Positions 26,243 to 35,952 of a DNA stretch of 64,000 bases are shown here, piece after piece. A program made the position numbers and the translations under genes. Position 1 is the first letter of the stretch; every line of letters begins with the position of its first letter. Source of the DNA: Paenibacillus sp. Soil522 (lineage in GTDB: Bacteria; Bacillota; Bacilli; Paenibacillales; Paenibacillaceae); contig NZ_LMRV01000055.1 of the NCBI RefSeq assembly GCF_001428245.1, positions 62,001 through 126,000 of the forward strand. Direction: 5' to 3'. The notes beneath the pieces were generated by a model, which was not told where the DNA came from, ran no database searches, and saw only the letters and a program-made list of their open reading frames with translations.

Positions 26243-26639
26243 TGGCGAAGGAGCGGTTAGCAGACAAATTAAATGGGACACTAGAAAGCATACGGGTCAG
26301 ATCGGGGAAGCCGCAGCTTGCGTTTACTTGACGGAAGCAAACTATACCATAGTGGACCGTAATTGGCGCTGCCGCAGTGGAGAAATCGATATTATCGCGG
26401 AGCGGGAAGGCAGACTCATTTTTGTAGAGGTGCGGGCAAGAAAGGCTGGCGGCAGATTCGGCACGGCAGCTGAGTCGGTAGATCGTCGGAAGCAGCAAAA
26501 GCTGAGAGATACGGCTCAGGTATATTTGCGCAGCGTTGGGCGTTCTGATGCATCCGTTCGATTCGATGTAATTGCTATAAGCTTGAACGGAATGGATGAG
26601 TCGATCATCGAATGCAAGCATTTCGAATGCGCTTTTTAA
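26235..26639 (+). CDS. yraN: YraN family (UPF0102) nuclease-like protein
   Basis: A 134-residue protein with the PD-(D/E)XK-like core of the UPF0102 family: RNWRCRSGEIDIIAEREGRL, then IFVEVRARKAGGRFG and SVDRRKQQKLRDTA. The family is predicted to resemble Holliday-junction resolvases, but no activity is established. The start is ATG at 26235 after GAGGGAT, overlapping ylqH by eight bases. It is the last gene of this plus-strand group and converges on comM. Confidence 0.9.
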   Translation: MVDGEGAVSRQIKWDTRKHTGQIGEAAACVYLTEANYTIVDRNWRCRSGEIDIIAEREGRLIFVEVRARKAGGRFGTAAESVDRRKQQKLRDTAQVYLRSVGRSDASVRFDVIAISLNGMDESIIECKHFECAF

Positions 26640-26656
26640 TAGAACGTCAAATCGAA

Positions 26657-26694
26657 GGGCTTTCTCTTAGGTTATAAACCTAAGAAGAAAGCCC
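26657..26694. terminator. Bidirectional hairpin between yraN and comM
   Basis: GGGCTTTCT pairs with AGAAAGCCC, and inside it CTTAGGTT pairs with AACCTAAG. It lies between convergent genes and could stop transcription from both sides. Neither side has a good T-run. Confidence 0.55.
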
Positions 26695-26756
26695 ATGCCT
26701 TTAAATGAAGAAAATGATTAAAAAGACCGATTAATAGGGATAAAACAGCTATGCGA

Positions 26757-28325
26757 TCATGGAAGCTGCCTGTCCAGCCCGCGATATTGAATGGCTTCAG
26801 CGACATGCGCCGTTTCGACCGATTCACTGGCTTCGAGATCGGCTATGGTACGGGCAAGCCTCAACATTCGATCATACGCTCGCATGCTTATTCCAAGCGC
26901 ATCAAAAGCATTTTCTAACAGGCTGACTGCACCTTGCTTTATGTTTACAGTTTTGCGGAGTGCAGCGCCTGTTAATTCGCCAATGACAGTGGTGCCGCTA
27001 TCAACGTTTCGGGCGTGCCGGAAGGCTCTGGCTTCCAGAACGAGCCTCCTCATTTGAGCGGTGTCAAGAGAAGGTCCAGACTTTGCAATGTCCAATGAAA
27101 TAGGGCGCGGTACCTCAAGCTGCAAATCGATGCGGTCAAGCAATGGGCCGGATATTTTTGAACGATAGCGGCAAATGGCAGCTGCGCTGCAAGTACAACG
27201 CTTTTCTCCATACTCATGTCCATAGTATCCGCACGGACAAGGATTATAAGAGGCTGCGAGCATAATGCTCGCGGGAAACTGGAACACAGCCTTGGAGCGG
27301 GAAATGGTCACAATTCGGTCCTCAAGCGGCTGACGCATGACCTCCAGCACTTGCCTTGGAAACTCAGGAAGTTCATCCAGGAAGAGAACACCGCGATGAG
27401 CGAGCGTTACTTCGCCAGGCTTCGGTATCGAGCCGCCTCCGATTAATCCGCCGGCAGAAATCGTATGGTGAGGCGCGCGGAATGGCGGATCGGTAATGAG
27501 GCCGCGGGAGCCTTCGAGGAGCTTGCCTGCCACGCTGTAAATTTTCGTAACCTCCAGCGCTTCCTGTTCGTTCAATAGCGGCAAAATGCCTGTCAGACGG
27601 CGAATCATCATCGTTTTACCGGTGCCTGGCGGTCCGCTCAGAAGAATATTATGATTGCCGGCTGCGGCAATGAGCATTGCGCGTTTGGCTTGATGCTGCC
27701 CGATGACATCCCCGTAATCTCCGGTACTATCTTGTCTCTCAAGTGAAGTTTGGTGCGAGTCTCGATTAAAGGAAGAGTTGTTGTCTGGATTGACGCGAAT
27801 ATGATGCCAGCCGTCTTGTTTCTTTTTGTGCAAATCAAGCTCGTTCAAATGATTTAACGCAAATAACTCCATACCTGTGATCCAGCTTGCTTCCTTCACG
27901 TTGCCGATTGGCAGCAAAACACGCGTAAACCCAAGCCTCTTTGCTTGCTCAAGCATCGCCAAAACGCCGGCTACCGGACGGACATTGCCGTTCAGGGAGA
28001 GCTCGCCTAACAGCAGCGTATTCTCGAAGAGGGCGGCGCTTATTTGACCGCTTGCCGTCAAAATTCCAGCCGCAATGGCCAAATCGAAGGATGTTCCTTC
28101 TTTACGCAAATCGGCAGGTGCCAGATTAACCGTAATCCTGTCCATTGGAAAGATGAAGCCGCTGTTTTTCAACGCCGCTCTCACGCGCTCGACAGACTCG
28201 CGGACTGCCGGATCAGGGAGGCCAACGATGTTGATTTGTGGTAAACCGCTCGAAATATCCACCTCTACCGATATACTTTTCCCGTCTACCCCATACACGC
28301 TTGCACTATGAATTAAACTAAACAA
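26757..28325 (-). CDS. comM: ComM / YifB family Mg-chelatase-like AAA+ ATPase
   Basis: A 522-residue protein. The N-terminal Lon-protease-like fold region contains SVEVDISSGLPQINIVGLPD. The AAA+ core has Walker A GPPGTGKT and a FLDELPEF Walker B. A CPCGYYGHEYGEKRCTC cluster and the C-terminal Mg-chelatase domain follow. In Gram-negative bacteria ComM is a hexameric helicase for branch migration during natural transformation. dprA, also a transformation gene, lies 2.7 kb away. I chose TTG at 28325, nine bases after GGGGGTG. The ATG at 28343 lacks a spaced ribosome-binding site. Confidence 0.9.
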   Translation of the reverse strand: MFSLIHSASVYGVDGKSISVEVDISSGLPQINIVGLPDPAVRESVERVRAALKNSGFIFPMDRITVNLAPADLRKEGTSFDLAIAAGILTASGQISAALFENTLLLGELSLNGNVRPVAGVLAMLEQAKRLGFTRVLLPIGNVKEASWITGMELFALNHLNELDLHKKKQDGWHHIRVNPDNNSSFNRDSHQTSLERQDSTGDYGDVIGQHQAKRAMLIAAAGNHNILLSGPPGTGKTMMIRRLTGILPLLNEQEALEVTKIYSVAGKLLEGSRGLITDPPFRAPHHTISAGGLIGGGSIPKPGEVTLAHRGVLFLDELPEFPRQVLEVMRQPLEDRIVTISRSKAVFQFPASIMLAASYNPCPCGYYGHEYGEKRCTCSAAAICRYRSKISGPLLDRIDLQLEVPRPISLDIAKSGPSLDTAQMRRLVLEARAFRHARNVDSGTTVIGELTGAALRKTVNIKQGAVSLLENAFDALGISMRAYDRMLRLARTIADLEASESVETAHVAEAIQYRGLDRQLP

Positions 28326-28328
28326 GAC

Positions 28329-28363
28329 AAAAAGCACCCCCATTTGTGTGAATGAAGGTGCTT
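28329..28363 (-). promoter_or_regulatory. Terminator-like hairpin in the comM leader
   Basis: On the minus strand AAGCACC (28363-28357) pairs with GGTGCTT (28338-28332), extendable by two G-U pairs, and is followed by five T ending at 28329. It lies between the comM promoter and the TTG start. Its 3' arm overlaps the GGGGGTG ribosome-binding site. It could attenuate transcription or hide the ribosome-binding site. Confidence 0.6.
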
Positions 28364-28399
28364 CCTTTCGATTCCGTCCCTAGATATGAATTTGGAAAT

Positions 28400-28429
28400 A
28401 TCATAGATTAGTTGTCTTCAGGTTGTCAA
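28400..28429 (-). promoter_or_regulatory. Sigma-A promoter of comM
   Basis: On the minus strand TTGACA (28429-28424) and TATGAT (28405-28400) with an 18-base spacer. It gives a leader of roughly 65 bases before the TTG start. Confidence 0.78.
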
Positions 28430-28503
28430 TGTTTAAAATTTTCGCGTATAGAAAAGGTGTTTTGGTCATACTAGATGGCGTGGTTCCCTGGGTAATCAGA
28501 TGT

Positions 28504-28543
28504 CAGCTATAGCTGTTCCATTTGTTTAATCTCAATTTGAGAT
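28504..28543. promoter_or_regulatory. Two palindromes upstream of sucC, possible operator sites
   Basis: CAGCTATAGCTG (28504-28515) is a perfect 12-base palindrome. ATCTCAA-T-TTGAGAT (28529-28543) is a perfect seven-base dyad around one base. They lie in the 347-base comM-sucC gap, 130-170 bases before sucC. I do not recognise the regulator. No clear sucC promoter was found. A TACAAT at 28610-28615 is a candidate -10. Confidence 0.4.
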
Positions 28544-28672
28544 GAAATCCATATCAAAAAAGCCGTATTAATTATGTCTGAAAATAAGGTAACAAATGTC
28601 GAAAGGTGCTACAATGATAGAGGTTTGTGTACATATGACTGATTTCAGTCTATGAAATGGAGGATTTCAACA

Positions 28673-29833
28673 ATGAATATCCATGAGTATCAAGGGAAAG
28701 CGGTCTTGAAACAGTATGGTGTCGTCGTGCCAGAAGGAAAAGTAGCCTTCTCCGTAGACGAAGCTGTTGAAGCTGCTAAAGCGCTCGGAACACCGGTGGT
28801 TGTCGTGAAAGCACAAATTCACGCTGGCGGCCGTGGTAAAGCGGGCGGAGTTAAAGTGGCAAAAAGCATTGACGAGGTGCGTGCATACGCTGGCGAGATT
28901 TTAGGCAAAGTGCTCGTTACGCATCAAACAGGTCCAGAAGGCAAAGAAGTAAAACGTCTTCTGATCGAGCAAGGCTGCGACATCAAGAAAGAGTATTATA
29001 TCGGTGTGGTATTAGACCGCGGTACGGGTCGTGTCGTTATGATGGCTTCGGAAGAGGGCGGCACAGAAATTGAAGAAGTAGCCGAGCACTCCCCGGAGAA
29101 AATTTTCAAAGAGATCGTTGATCCGGCTGTTGGCCTGCAAGCTTTCCAAGCCCGTAAATTGGCTTACGCAATCAACATCCCTAATGAGCTTGTTAACAAA
29201 ACGGTTAAGTTCATGCTTTCGCTCTACACGGCTTTCGTAGAAAAAGACGCTTCCATTGCAGAAATCAATCCGCTCGTCGTAACTGGCGATGGACAAGTTA
29301 TTGCACTTGATGCGAAGCTTAACTTCGATTCCAATGCGCTTTACCGTCACAAGGATATCATTGAGCTGCGCGACTTGGAAGAAGAAGACGCCAAAGAAAT
29401 CGAAGCGTCTAAATTCGACCTTAGCTACATCGCTCTTGACGGCAACATCGGTTGCTTAGTTAATGGTGCGGGCCTTGCGATGGCGACTATGGATATTATC
29501 AAATATTACGGCGGCGACCCTGCCAACTTCCTAGACGTAGGGGGCGGTGCGACAGCTGAGAAGGTAACGGAAGCGTTCAAAATCATTTTGTCCGATGAAA
29601 AGGTTAAAGGTATTTTCGTAAATATTTTCGGCGGCATTATGCGTTGTGACGTTATTGCAAACGGTGTTGTCGAAGCAGCGAAGCAAGTCGGCCTTGACCG
29701 TCCGCTCGTTGTTCGTCTAGAAGGCACGAACGTAGACCTCGGCAAAAACATTTTGAAAGAATCGGGATTGAACATCGTGGCTGCGGATTCCATGGCGGAC
29801 GGCGCGCAGAAGATTGTCGCTCTCGTGAAATAA
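28673..29833 (+). CDS. sucC: Succinate-CoA ligase (ADP-forming) subunit beta
   Basis: A 386-residue ATP-grasp subunit of succinyl-CoA synthetase in the TCA cycle. The N-terminus [16 protein letters not shown] is diagnostic. [10 protein letters not shown] and the C-terminal [17 protein letters not shown] and [11 protein letters not shown] stretches are present. The ATG at 28673 follows GGAGGATTT. An in-frame ATG at 28652 lies upstream of that site and is rejected. It is paired with sucD. Confidence 0.97.
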   Translation: MNIHEYQGKAVLKQYGVVVPEGKVAFSVDEAVEAAKALGTPVVVVKAQIHAGGRGKAGGVKVAKSIDEVRAYAGEILGKVLVTHQTGPEGKEVKRLLIEQGCDIKKEYYIGVVLDRGTGRVVMMASEEGGTEIEEVAEHSPEKIFKEIVDPAVGLQAFQARKLAYAINIPNELVNKTVKFMLSLYTAFVEKDASIAEINPLVVTGDGQVIALDAKLNFDSNALYRHKDIIELRDLEEEDAKEIEASKFDLSYIALDGNIGCLVNGAGLAMATMDIIKYYGGDPANFLDVGGGATAEKVTEAFKIILSDEKVKGIFVNIFGGIMRCDVIANGVVEAAKQVGLDRPLVVRLEGTNVDLGKNILKESGLNIVAADSMADGAQKIVALVK

Positions 29834-29893
29834 GATAACTTGCTGTGTGGCTTTAGGCCGCATACGAATTCATTCAGGGGATGTGAGTTAAGA

Positions 29894-30826
29894 GTGAGCA
29901 TTTTGGTCAATAAAGATACAAAAGTCATTACCCAAGGTATTACAGGAGCTACTGGCTTGTTCCATACAAAAGGCGGATTGGAATACGGCACGCAAATGGT
30001 TGGCGGCGTAACACCTGGTAAAGGTGGCACGAACGTTGACATTACACTTGATAACGGCACGCTCGTATCATTGCCTGTATTCAATACGGTTGCTCAGGCG
30101 AAAGCTGCTACTGGAGCTAACGCTTCGGTTATCTACGTACCACCGGCATTTGCTGCGGATGCGATCATGGAAGCTGTTGACGCTGAGCTTGACTTGGTCA
30201 TTTGTATTACAGAAGGCATTCCAGTGCTTGACATGGTAAAAGTAAAACGTTACATGGACGGCAGCAAAACGGTTCTTATCGGGCCGAACTGCCCAGGCGT
30301 TATTACTCCGGATGAATGCAAAATCGGGATTATGCCAGGTTACATTCACACAGCTGGACACGTTGGCGTTATATCCCGCTCAGGAACATTGACTTATGAA
30401 GCGGTTCATCAATTGACGACTCGCGGAATTGGACAATCTTCTGCAGTAGGTATCGGTGGCGATCCGGTAAAAGGCTCCGAGTTTATTGATATCCTGAATC
30501 TCTTCAATGAAGATCCAGACACCTATGCGGTAATTATGATTGGTGAAATCGGCGGAACGGCAGAGGAAGAAGCCGCTGAGTGGATTAAAGCCAACATGAA
30601 AAAACCGGTTGTCGGCTTCATTGGCGGCGCAACGGCGCCTCCGGGCAAACGGATGGGACATGCAGGCGCAATCATTTCCGGCGGTAAAGGAACAGCTGCT
30701 GAAAAAATCGCAACGCTTGAAGCATGCGGTATTAAAGTAGCTCCAACACCATCCGAAATGGGTTCAACGCTTGTAAGCGTTCTTGAAGAGCAAGGCTTGC
30801 TCGAAAAATGCATTACCCGCAAATAA
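29894..30826 (+). CDS. sucD: Succinate-CoA ligase subunit alpha
   Basis: A 310-residue CoA-binding subunit that carries the phospho-histidine. It shows [17 protein letters not shown] at the N-terminus, [21 protein letters not shown] mid-protein, [14 protein letters not shown] and the [15 protein letters not shown] stretch. A GTG at 29894 downstream of GGGGATGTG gives the family N-terminus. It is about 60 bases after sucC, so the two form an operon ending in a strong terminator. Confidence 0.96.
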   Translation: MSILVNKDTKVITQGITGATGLFHTKGGLEYGTQMVGGVTPGKGGTNVDITLDNGTLVSLPVFNTVAQAKAATGANASVIYVPPAFAADAIMEAVDAELDLVICITEGIPVLDMVKVKRYMDGSKTVLIGPNCPGVITPDECKIGIMPGYIHTAGHVGVISRSGTLTYEAVHQLTTRGIGQSSAVGIGGDPVKGSEFIDILNLFNEDPDTYAVIMIGEIGGTAEEEAAEWIKANMKKPVVGFIGGATAPPGKRMGHAGAIISGGKGTAAEKIATLEACGIKVAPTPSEMGSTLVSVLEEQGLLEKCITRK

Positions 30827-30847
30827 TCATATCGATTTAAGCAAGGT

Positions 30848-30896
30848 AAGCAACCTTTCAACAACCCGAAAACGGGAGTTGAAAGGTTGCTTTTTT
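30848..30896 (+). terminator. Rho-independent terminator after sucCD
   Basis: A 15-bp perfect stem (30848-30862 with 30878-30892) around a loop that itself contains CCCG/CGGG, ending in a run of T to 30896. Confidence 0.95.
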
Positions 30897-31002
30897 ATTT
30901 GCCGGTTGCCATTATTTTTACGGTTGACTTGCAATCTTATGGCGTGTAACGCACAATAGATAAGAATGCAAGCCAGCCCAGTTGAAGAAAGGGTTGGTTG
31001 AT

Positions 31003-32136
31003 ATGGAGAAAAATAAAGATATTCGCAGACAAATGATTATTGCCTTTCATGAAATTCCAGGTATCGGATGGCATGCCATTCAGAAGGCCGTTACGCATCA
31101 ATTTTGGAATAAAAGATCATGGAGTATAGAAGATTTACTTGCTATAGGCTTAAATCGGAGTCAAGCGCAATCAGCAGCAGAGCGTTATGCAGAACGTCCA
31201 TGGATTTTGACAGAGGATCCATCCGAAGCGGTCGCCAGAGCGAATGCGGTTGCTTTAACGCCCTATGATTCCGCATATCCAAACCTTTTGAGAGAAATCG
31301 CCCAGCCGCCTTGGGTCTTATATGCAAGAGGGAGACTTGAATTATTGCAGCGACCTGCTGTCGCGGTTGTTGGAACGAGAGTGCCAACAGCTTATGGCAG
31401 GCATTCGGCGACTACGCTGGCACAGGATCTGTCCTCTGCAGGCTTAACGGTCGTAAGCGGTCTCGCAAGAGGCATCGATAGTAAAGCTCATGAAGCGGCG
31501 TTATACGGGGCAGGAGGCACGATTGCCATTCTGCCGACGCCGATCGATAAATGTTATCCGCCCGAAAACCTATCATTATTTCATAAGATTGCGGAGCACG
31601 GCTTGCTCGTCTCGGAAACGCCTATCGGAACGCCGCTGCATCCCGGACAGTTTCCTCAGCGTAATCGCATTATTGCAGCCTTGTCGGTTGGAACTGTCGT
31701 TGTGGAAGGGGCTACGAAGAGCGGCTCACTGATTACAGCGAAGCATGCATCGGACATGTCGCGGGAATTATTCGCGATCCCCGGCCCGATCTCATCCCCG
31801 AAGAGCAAGGGGCCGAATGAGCTCATTAAGCGGGGAGAAGCGAAGCTAATAAGCGGCGTTAACGATATTATCGACGAGCTGCATTGGCTGCCTGCTGCAT
31901 TAGAAGCTTACAAGGATGCAGAAAAAGCGAGTCTTTCCAATCAGGAGGCAGAGGGTGCCAAGCTAACGGCAGAAGAGAACAATTTGATCGCTTTATTAAG
32001 GGATCAGCCGTTGTCAATTAATGAATTGCATGAGCTCTCAACCATTCCGTTTGGACATTTGAACGCACTTCTGCTAAATTTATGTATAAAACGCAAAATT
32101 GAATTGCAGCAAGGGTCAATATATATTGCTTTATAA
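31003..32136 (+). CDS. dprA: DNA-processing protein DprA
   Basis: A 377-residue protein that loads RecA on incoming single-stranded DNA in transformation. The Rossmann-like core contains [41 protein letters not shown] and [14 protein letters not shown]. The C-terminal 70 residues form a winged-helix domain. The ATG at 31003 follows AAAGGG. An in-frame TTG at 30982 has no ribosome-binding site. A TTGACT (30924-30929) may be its -35 box, but no good -10 accompanies it. The gene lies upstream of topA, as in B. subtilis. Confidence 0.94.
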   Translation: MEKNKDIRRQMIIAFHEIPGIGWHAIQKAVTHQFWNKRSWSIEDLLAIGLNRSQAQSAAERYAERPWILTEDPSEAVARANAVALTPYDSAYPNLLREIAQPPWVLYARGRLELLQRPAVAVVGTRVPTAYGRHSATTLAQDLSSAGLTVVSGLARGIDSKAHEAALYGAGGTIAILPTPIDKCYPPENLSLFHKIAEHGLLVSETPIGTPLHPGQFPQRNRIIAALSVGTVVVEGATKSGSLITAKHASDMSRELFAIPGPISSPKSKGPNELIKRGEAKLISGVNDIIDELHWLPAALEAYKDAEKASLSNQEAEGAKLTAEENNLIALLRDQPLSINELHELSTIPFGHLNALLLNLCIKRKIELQQGSIYIAL

Positions 32137-32165
32137 GCTTGCAATGGAGAGAGGAGGTGCCTTAC

Positions 32166-34271
32166 ATGGCAGATTCTTTAGTTATCGTCGAATCGCCCGC
32201 AAAAGCCAAAACGATCGGAAAATATTTAGGCAGTAAATATATCGTTAAAGCTTCAATGGGACATATTCGCGATTTGCCCAAAAGCCAGATCGGCGTCGAG
32301 GTTGAAAACGATTTTAATCCAAAATATATAACGATACGCGGCAAAGGCAGCGTCCTCAAGGAATTGAAGGATGCCAGCAAAAAAGTTAAACATGTCTTTC
32401 TGGCAGCCGATCCGGATCGCGAAGGTGAAGCGATCGCTTGGCATTTGGCACACTACTTGGAGCTCGACGAGACCGATGCATGCCGCGTAGTATTTAATGA
32501 AATAACGAAACAAGCCGTTAAGGACGCATTCAAGACGCCGCGCAAAATTAATATGGATTTAGTGAATGCTCAACAGGCGAGACGGATTTTGGATCGATTG
32601 GTCGGATACAAAATCAGTCCTTTGCTATGGAAGAAAGTGAAAAAAGGCTTGTCAGCCGGCAGGGTGCAATCGGTTGCGGTTAAGCTCATCATCGATCGCG
32701 AAAACGAAATCGATGCTTTCACACCCGAGGAATACTGGTCCATTACTGCGAAGCTGAGTCATTCCGGCATTCCGTTTGATGCGAAATATTATTCCATAAA
32801 CGGAGATAAGCGTGAACTTGGCAAGGAAGCGGAAGTGCAGGAAGTGCTCGGTGCGATGAAGGGCAGCCAGTTCACGGTCTCTGACGTAAGAGAGAAGGAG
32901 CGTCTGCGCAATCCGGCACCGCCATTCATCACGAGCTCGCTGCAGCAGGAAGCGGCAAGGAAGCTGGGCTTCCGCGCTTCTAAGACGATGTCTGTCGCGC
33001 AGCAGCTTTATGAAGGCGTTGAGCTGGGCAAGGAAGGCACCGTCGGTTTAATTACCTATATGAGAACCGATTCCACGCGGATATCGCCAGTTGCGCAAGA
33101 GGAAGCAAAGGAATTTATCACGGAAAAGTACGGTGCGTCATTCGTGCCTGAACAACCGCGAATTTATTTGAAGAAAAACAGCAACGCCCAGGATGCGCAT
33201 GAAGCGATTCGGCCGACCTCTATTTTGCGGGATCCTGAATCGATGAAGCCTTTTTTGAGCCGCGATCAGTTCCGGTTATATAAACTCGTATGGGAACGCT
33301 TCGTATCAAGCCAAATGCAATCAGCGGTGCTGGATACGATGACGGTCGATTTGCAGGCGGGTGAGACGGTTTTTAGAGCTACGGGCTCTAAAGTCAAGTT
33401 TGCCGGCTTTATGAAGGTATATGTGGAAGGCAATGATGATGGCACGGTAGAGGAGCATAAATTTTTGCCGCCGCTAACAGCAGGGGATATTATAAACTCG
33501 GAATCCATTGATCCAAAGCAGCATTTCACGCAGCCGCCGCCGCGCTTTACGGAGGCTAGGCTTGTTAAGACGCTTGAGGAGCTCGGCATAGGTCGTCCAA
33601 GTACGTATGCGCCTACGCTTGAGACGATTCAGAAGCGCGGCTATATTGCAATGGAAGAGAAAAAATTTATGCCGACCGAGCTTGGTGATCTTGTTATCCA
33701 GCTTATGGAGGAGTTTTTCCCTGAAATTCTCGATGCCGAATTTACGGCTAACATGGAAGGCAACCTTGACCATGTGGAGGAAGGCACGGAGGATTGGGTA
33801 AAGGTTCTTGCGAAGTTTTATGAATCCTTTGAGAGAAGATTAGAAGTAGCTGAAGACGAGATGAAGGAAATCGAGATTCAGGATGAAGTGTCCGATGAGC
33901 TTTGTGAAAAATGCGGACGTCACTTGGTCTACAAAATGGGGCGCTTCGGTAAATTTCTGGCTTGCTCGGGCTTTCCGGATTGCCGTAATACAAAGCCGAT
34001 CGTCAAAGACATTGGCGTTACTTGCCCGAAATGCGCGGAGGGAAAAATCATCGAGCGCCGCAGCAAAAAAGGCCGGATTTTCTATGGCTGCGATCAATAT
34101 CCGGGCTGCGATTATGTTTCGTGGGACAAACCGACGAACAAGCCCTGTCCGCAATGCGATTCCAAGCTGGTGGAGAAGCGCAACCGCAGCGGCGCAAAGC
34201 TGCTCTGCCCAACCTGCGACTATTCTGAAGAGGTTATCGAAGAAGACGAGCAAGGTACGGATACCGAATAA
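32166..34271 (+). CDS. topA: DNA topoisomerase I
   Basis: A 701-residue type IA enzyme that relaxes negative supercoils. The TOPRIM domain runs from [19 protein letters not shown] to [15 protein letters not shown]. The active-site tyrosine is Tyr298 in TYMRTDSTR. Three C-terminal four-cysteine zinc ribbons begin with CEKCGRH, CPKCAEG and CPQCDSK. The ATG at 32166 follows GAGGAGGTG. An upstream in-frame TTG at 32139 would lie before that site. It is 29 bases after dprA, so the two are probably co-transcribed. Confidence 0.97.
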   Translation: MADSLVIVESPAKAKTIGKYLGSKYIVKASMGHIRDLPKSQIGVEVENDFNPKYITIRGKGSVLKELKDASKKVKHVFLAADPDREGEAIAWHLAHYLELDETDACRVVFNEITKQAVKDAFKTPRKINMDLVNAQQARRILDRLVGYKISPLLWKKVKKGLSAGRVQSVAVKLIIDRENEIDAFTPEEYWSITAKLSHSGIPFDAKYYSINGDKRELGKEAEVQEVLGAMKGSQFTVSDVREKERLRNPAPPFITSSLQQEAARKLGFRASKTMSVAQQLYEGVELGKEGTVGLITYMRTDSTRISPVAQEEAKEFITEKYGASFVPEQPRIYLKKNSNAQDAHEAIRPTSILRDPESMKPFLSRDQFRLYKLVWERFVSSQMQSAVLDTMTVDLQAGETVFRATGSKVKFAGFMKVYVEGNDDGTVEEHKFLPPLTAGDIINSESIDPKQHFTQPPPRFTEARLVKTLEELGIGRPSTYAPTLETIQKRGYIAMEEKKFMPTELGDLVIQLMEEFFPEILDAEFTANMEGNLDHVEEGTEDWVKVLAKFYESFERRLEVAEDEMKEIEIQDEVSDELCEKCGRHLVYKMGRFGKFLACSGFPDCRNTKPIVKDIGVTCPKCAEGKIIERRSKKGRIFYGCDQYPGCDYVSWDKPTNKPCPQCDSKLVEKRNRSGAKLLCPTCDYSEEVIEEDEQGTDTE

Positions 34272-34335
34272 CGATGTAGCCTTCTCTTACCAAATGAATA
34301 ATATGGGAGAGCGCATGCCCGTCAATTTCAAACGC

Positions 34336-34391
34336 ATGAACAAGTCCTCCCTCCACACAGGGAGGACACCGTTGTTAAACGGCCTGTTCAT
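34336..34391. ncRNA. Candidate three-way-junction RNA fold downstream of topA
   Basis: ATGAACA (34336-34342) pairs with TGTTCAT (34385-34391) and encloses two hairpins: GTCCTCCCT/AGGGAGGAC (34344-34352 with 34359-34367) and CCGTT/AACGG (34369-34373 with 34378-34382). Only one, one and two bases link the stems. It lies in the 301-base topA-trmFO gap. It may be a 3' UTR element of topA, or the 3' end of a minus-strand transcript covering the small reading frame at 34405-34482. It lacks an adjacent T-run. Confidence 0.5.
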
Positions 34392-34404
34392 TTACCGATA
34401 AGGA

Positions 34405-34482
34405 TTATTTTTGATAAACAAGCTCGTACAAAAATGTAAGCGTGTCCCGCAGGAACGAAAGCGCTCCATGCCCTCCTGACAT
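34405..34482 (-). CDS. Candidate 25-residue small protein, unrecognised
   Basis: The minus strand reads MSGGHGALSFLRDTLTFLYE and then LVYQK before a TAA stop. The codons resemble those of neighbouring genes (GCG, CTT, TCG, CTG, CGG, ACG), and the frame stays open about 20 codons upstream of the ATG. There is no good Shine-Dalgarno. It may instead be the tail of a decayed gene. The structured element at 34336-34391 lies just 3' of it. I do not recognise a family. Confidence 0.25.
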   Translation of the reverse strand: MSGGHGALSFLRDTLTFLYELVYQK

Positions 34483-34572
34483 TACAGCATCTTTAGTTGA
34501 TAAGCGGGTTAAAATAACTGAATTTTTTGTATTATGCTGAGAGAATTATATTTTGAAAGGATTGAACACATT

Positions 34573-35892
34573 TTGTCACAATCACAAAAAGTAACCGTCA
34601 TTGGAGCAGGTCTTGCAGGAAGTGAGGCTGCATGGCAAATCGCATCGCAGGGAGTACCAGTAACTTTATACGAAATGCGTCCGGTAACGAAAACGCCAGC
34701 TCATCATACGAACCAATTTGCGGAGCTTGTCTGCAGCAACAGCCTGCGGGCCAATGGTCTCTCTAATGCTGTAGGCGTCCTAAAGGAAGAAATGCGCCGG
34801 CTTGACTCGCTAATTTTGAGCAGCGCCGATCAGCATGCCGTACCGGCAGGCGGGGCGCTAGCGGTTGACCGTGACGGCTTTTCCGGTGAGGTTACGCGCC
34901 GGCTGCATGAGCATCCGCTAGTCGAAGTGCGTAATGAGGAAGTGACGGAAATCCCGGCAGATGGTATCGTAGTCATCGCTACAGGGCCGCTGACAGCACC
35001 GGGTTTATCTTCCCAAATTCAAGAGCTGCTAGGCGAGGAGTACTTTTATTTTTACGATGCAGCTGCTCCAATCGTAGAAAAAGATTCAATCGATATGAAT
35101 AAGGTTTATTTAGCTTCCAGATATGACAAAGGGGAAGCCGCATATTTGAACTGCCCAATGACGGAAGAAGAGTTTGGAATTTTCCATGAGGCGCTTACGA
35201 CGGCAGAGAAAGCAGAAGTAAAGGATTTTGAGAAGGAAGTATACTTTGAAGGCTGTATGCCGATTGAAGTGATGGCGAGCAGAGGCAAGCAAACGGTATT
35301 ATTCGGTCCAATGAAGCCCGTTGGCCTCGTCAACCCGCATACGGGCAAGCTGCCGCATGCCGTTATCCAGCTTCGTCAAGATAACGCCGCAGGTACTTTA
35401 TATAACCTGGTTGGCTTCCAGACCCACCTGAAGTGGGGCGAGCAGAAGCGTGTATTCTCATTAATACCTGGACTGGAAAACGCGGAATTCGTTCGTTTTG
35501 GTGTCATGCACCGCAATACATTTATCAATTCACCGCGTCTGCTTAAGCCGACTTACCAGCTTAACAACCGCGACACGCTGTTCTTTGCAGGTCAAATGAC
35601 CGGCGTTGAAGGTTATGTGGAATCGGCTGCGTCCGGCTTAATTGCCGGCATAAACGCTGCGAGACTTGCACGAGGTCTGGAGCCGCTTGTCCTGCCGGAG
35701 CATACTACGCTCGGAAGCATGGCTCATTATATTACGACTGCCGATTTCAAACATTTTCAGCCGATGAATGCTAATTTCGGGTTATTTCCGCCGCTTGAGA
35801 AGAAGATTCGGAGCAAGAAAGAAAAGAACGAAATGATCGCGAATCGCGCGCTGGAAAGTATCGAGCAATTTAAACGGGAACATTTGCAGTAA
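34573..35892 (+). CDS. trmFO: Folate-dependent tRNA U54 methyltransferase TrmFO
   Basis: A 439-residue FAD enzyme that makes m5U54 in the T-loop of tRNA using methylenetetrahydrofolate. The dinucleotide motif [16 protein letters not shown] is at the N-terminus. [15 protein letters not shown] contains the active-site cysteine, and [18 protein letters not shown] lies near the C-terminus. The probable start is TTG at 34573, 12 bases after AAAGGA. The ATG at 34534 would add 13 residues and has no ribosome-binding site. In B. subtilis xerC follows this gene. Here hslV follows directly. Confidence 0.94.
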   Translation: MSQSQKVTVIGAGLAGSEAAWQIASQGVPVTLYEMRPVTKTPAHHTNQFAELVCSNSLRANGLSNAVGVLKEEMRRLDSLILSSADQHAVPAGGALAVDRDGFSGEVTRRLHEHPLVEVRNEEVTEIPADGIVVIATGPLTAPGLSSQIQELLGEEYFYFYDAAAPIVEKDSIDMNKVYLASRYDKGEAAYLNCPMTEEEFGIFHEALTTAEKAEVKDFEKEVYFEGCMPIEVMASRGKQTVLFGPMKPVGLVNPHTGKLPHAVIQLRQDNAAGTLYNLVGFQTHLKWGEQKRVFSLIPGLENAEFVRFGVMHRNTFINSPRLLKPTYQLNNRDTLFFAGQMTGVEGYVESAASGLIAGINAARLARGLEPLVLPEHTTLGSMAHYITTADFKHFQPMNANFGLFPPLEKKIRSKKEKNEMIANRALESIEQFKREHLQ

Positions 35893-35952
35893 CCTTTCGT
35901 AATGAAGGCATGACAATCTATTTTCAAGATGGAACCTTGGGGAGGCAAAGCA

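Larger units (their letters stand above)
34272..34572. other. topA-trmFO intergenic region
   Basis: A gene-free stretch of about 300 bases on the plus strand. It holds the three-way-junction fold (34336-34391) and the minus-strand small reading frame (34405-34482). No plus-strand terminator with a T-run after topA and no convincing trmFO promoter were found. TATTAT at 34530-34535 is a lone -10-like sequence. Confidence 0.5.

Noticed and set aside
33883..34401. 172-codon frame overlapping the end of topA
   Set aside because: It is a shifted reading of the topA zinc-ribbon region; Cys-rich topA is conserved in its own frame.
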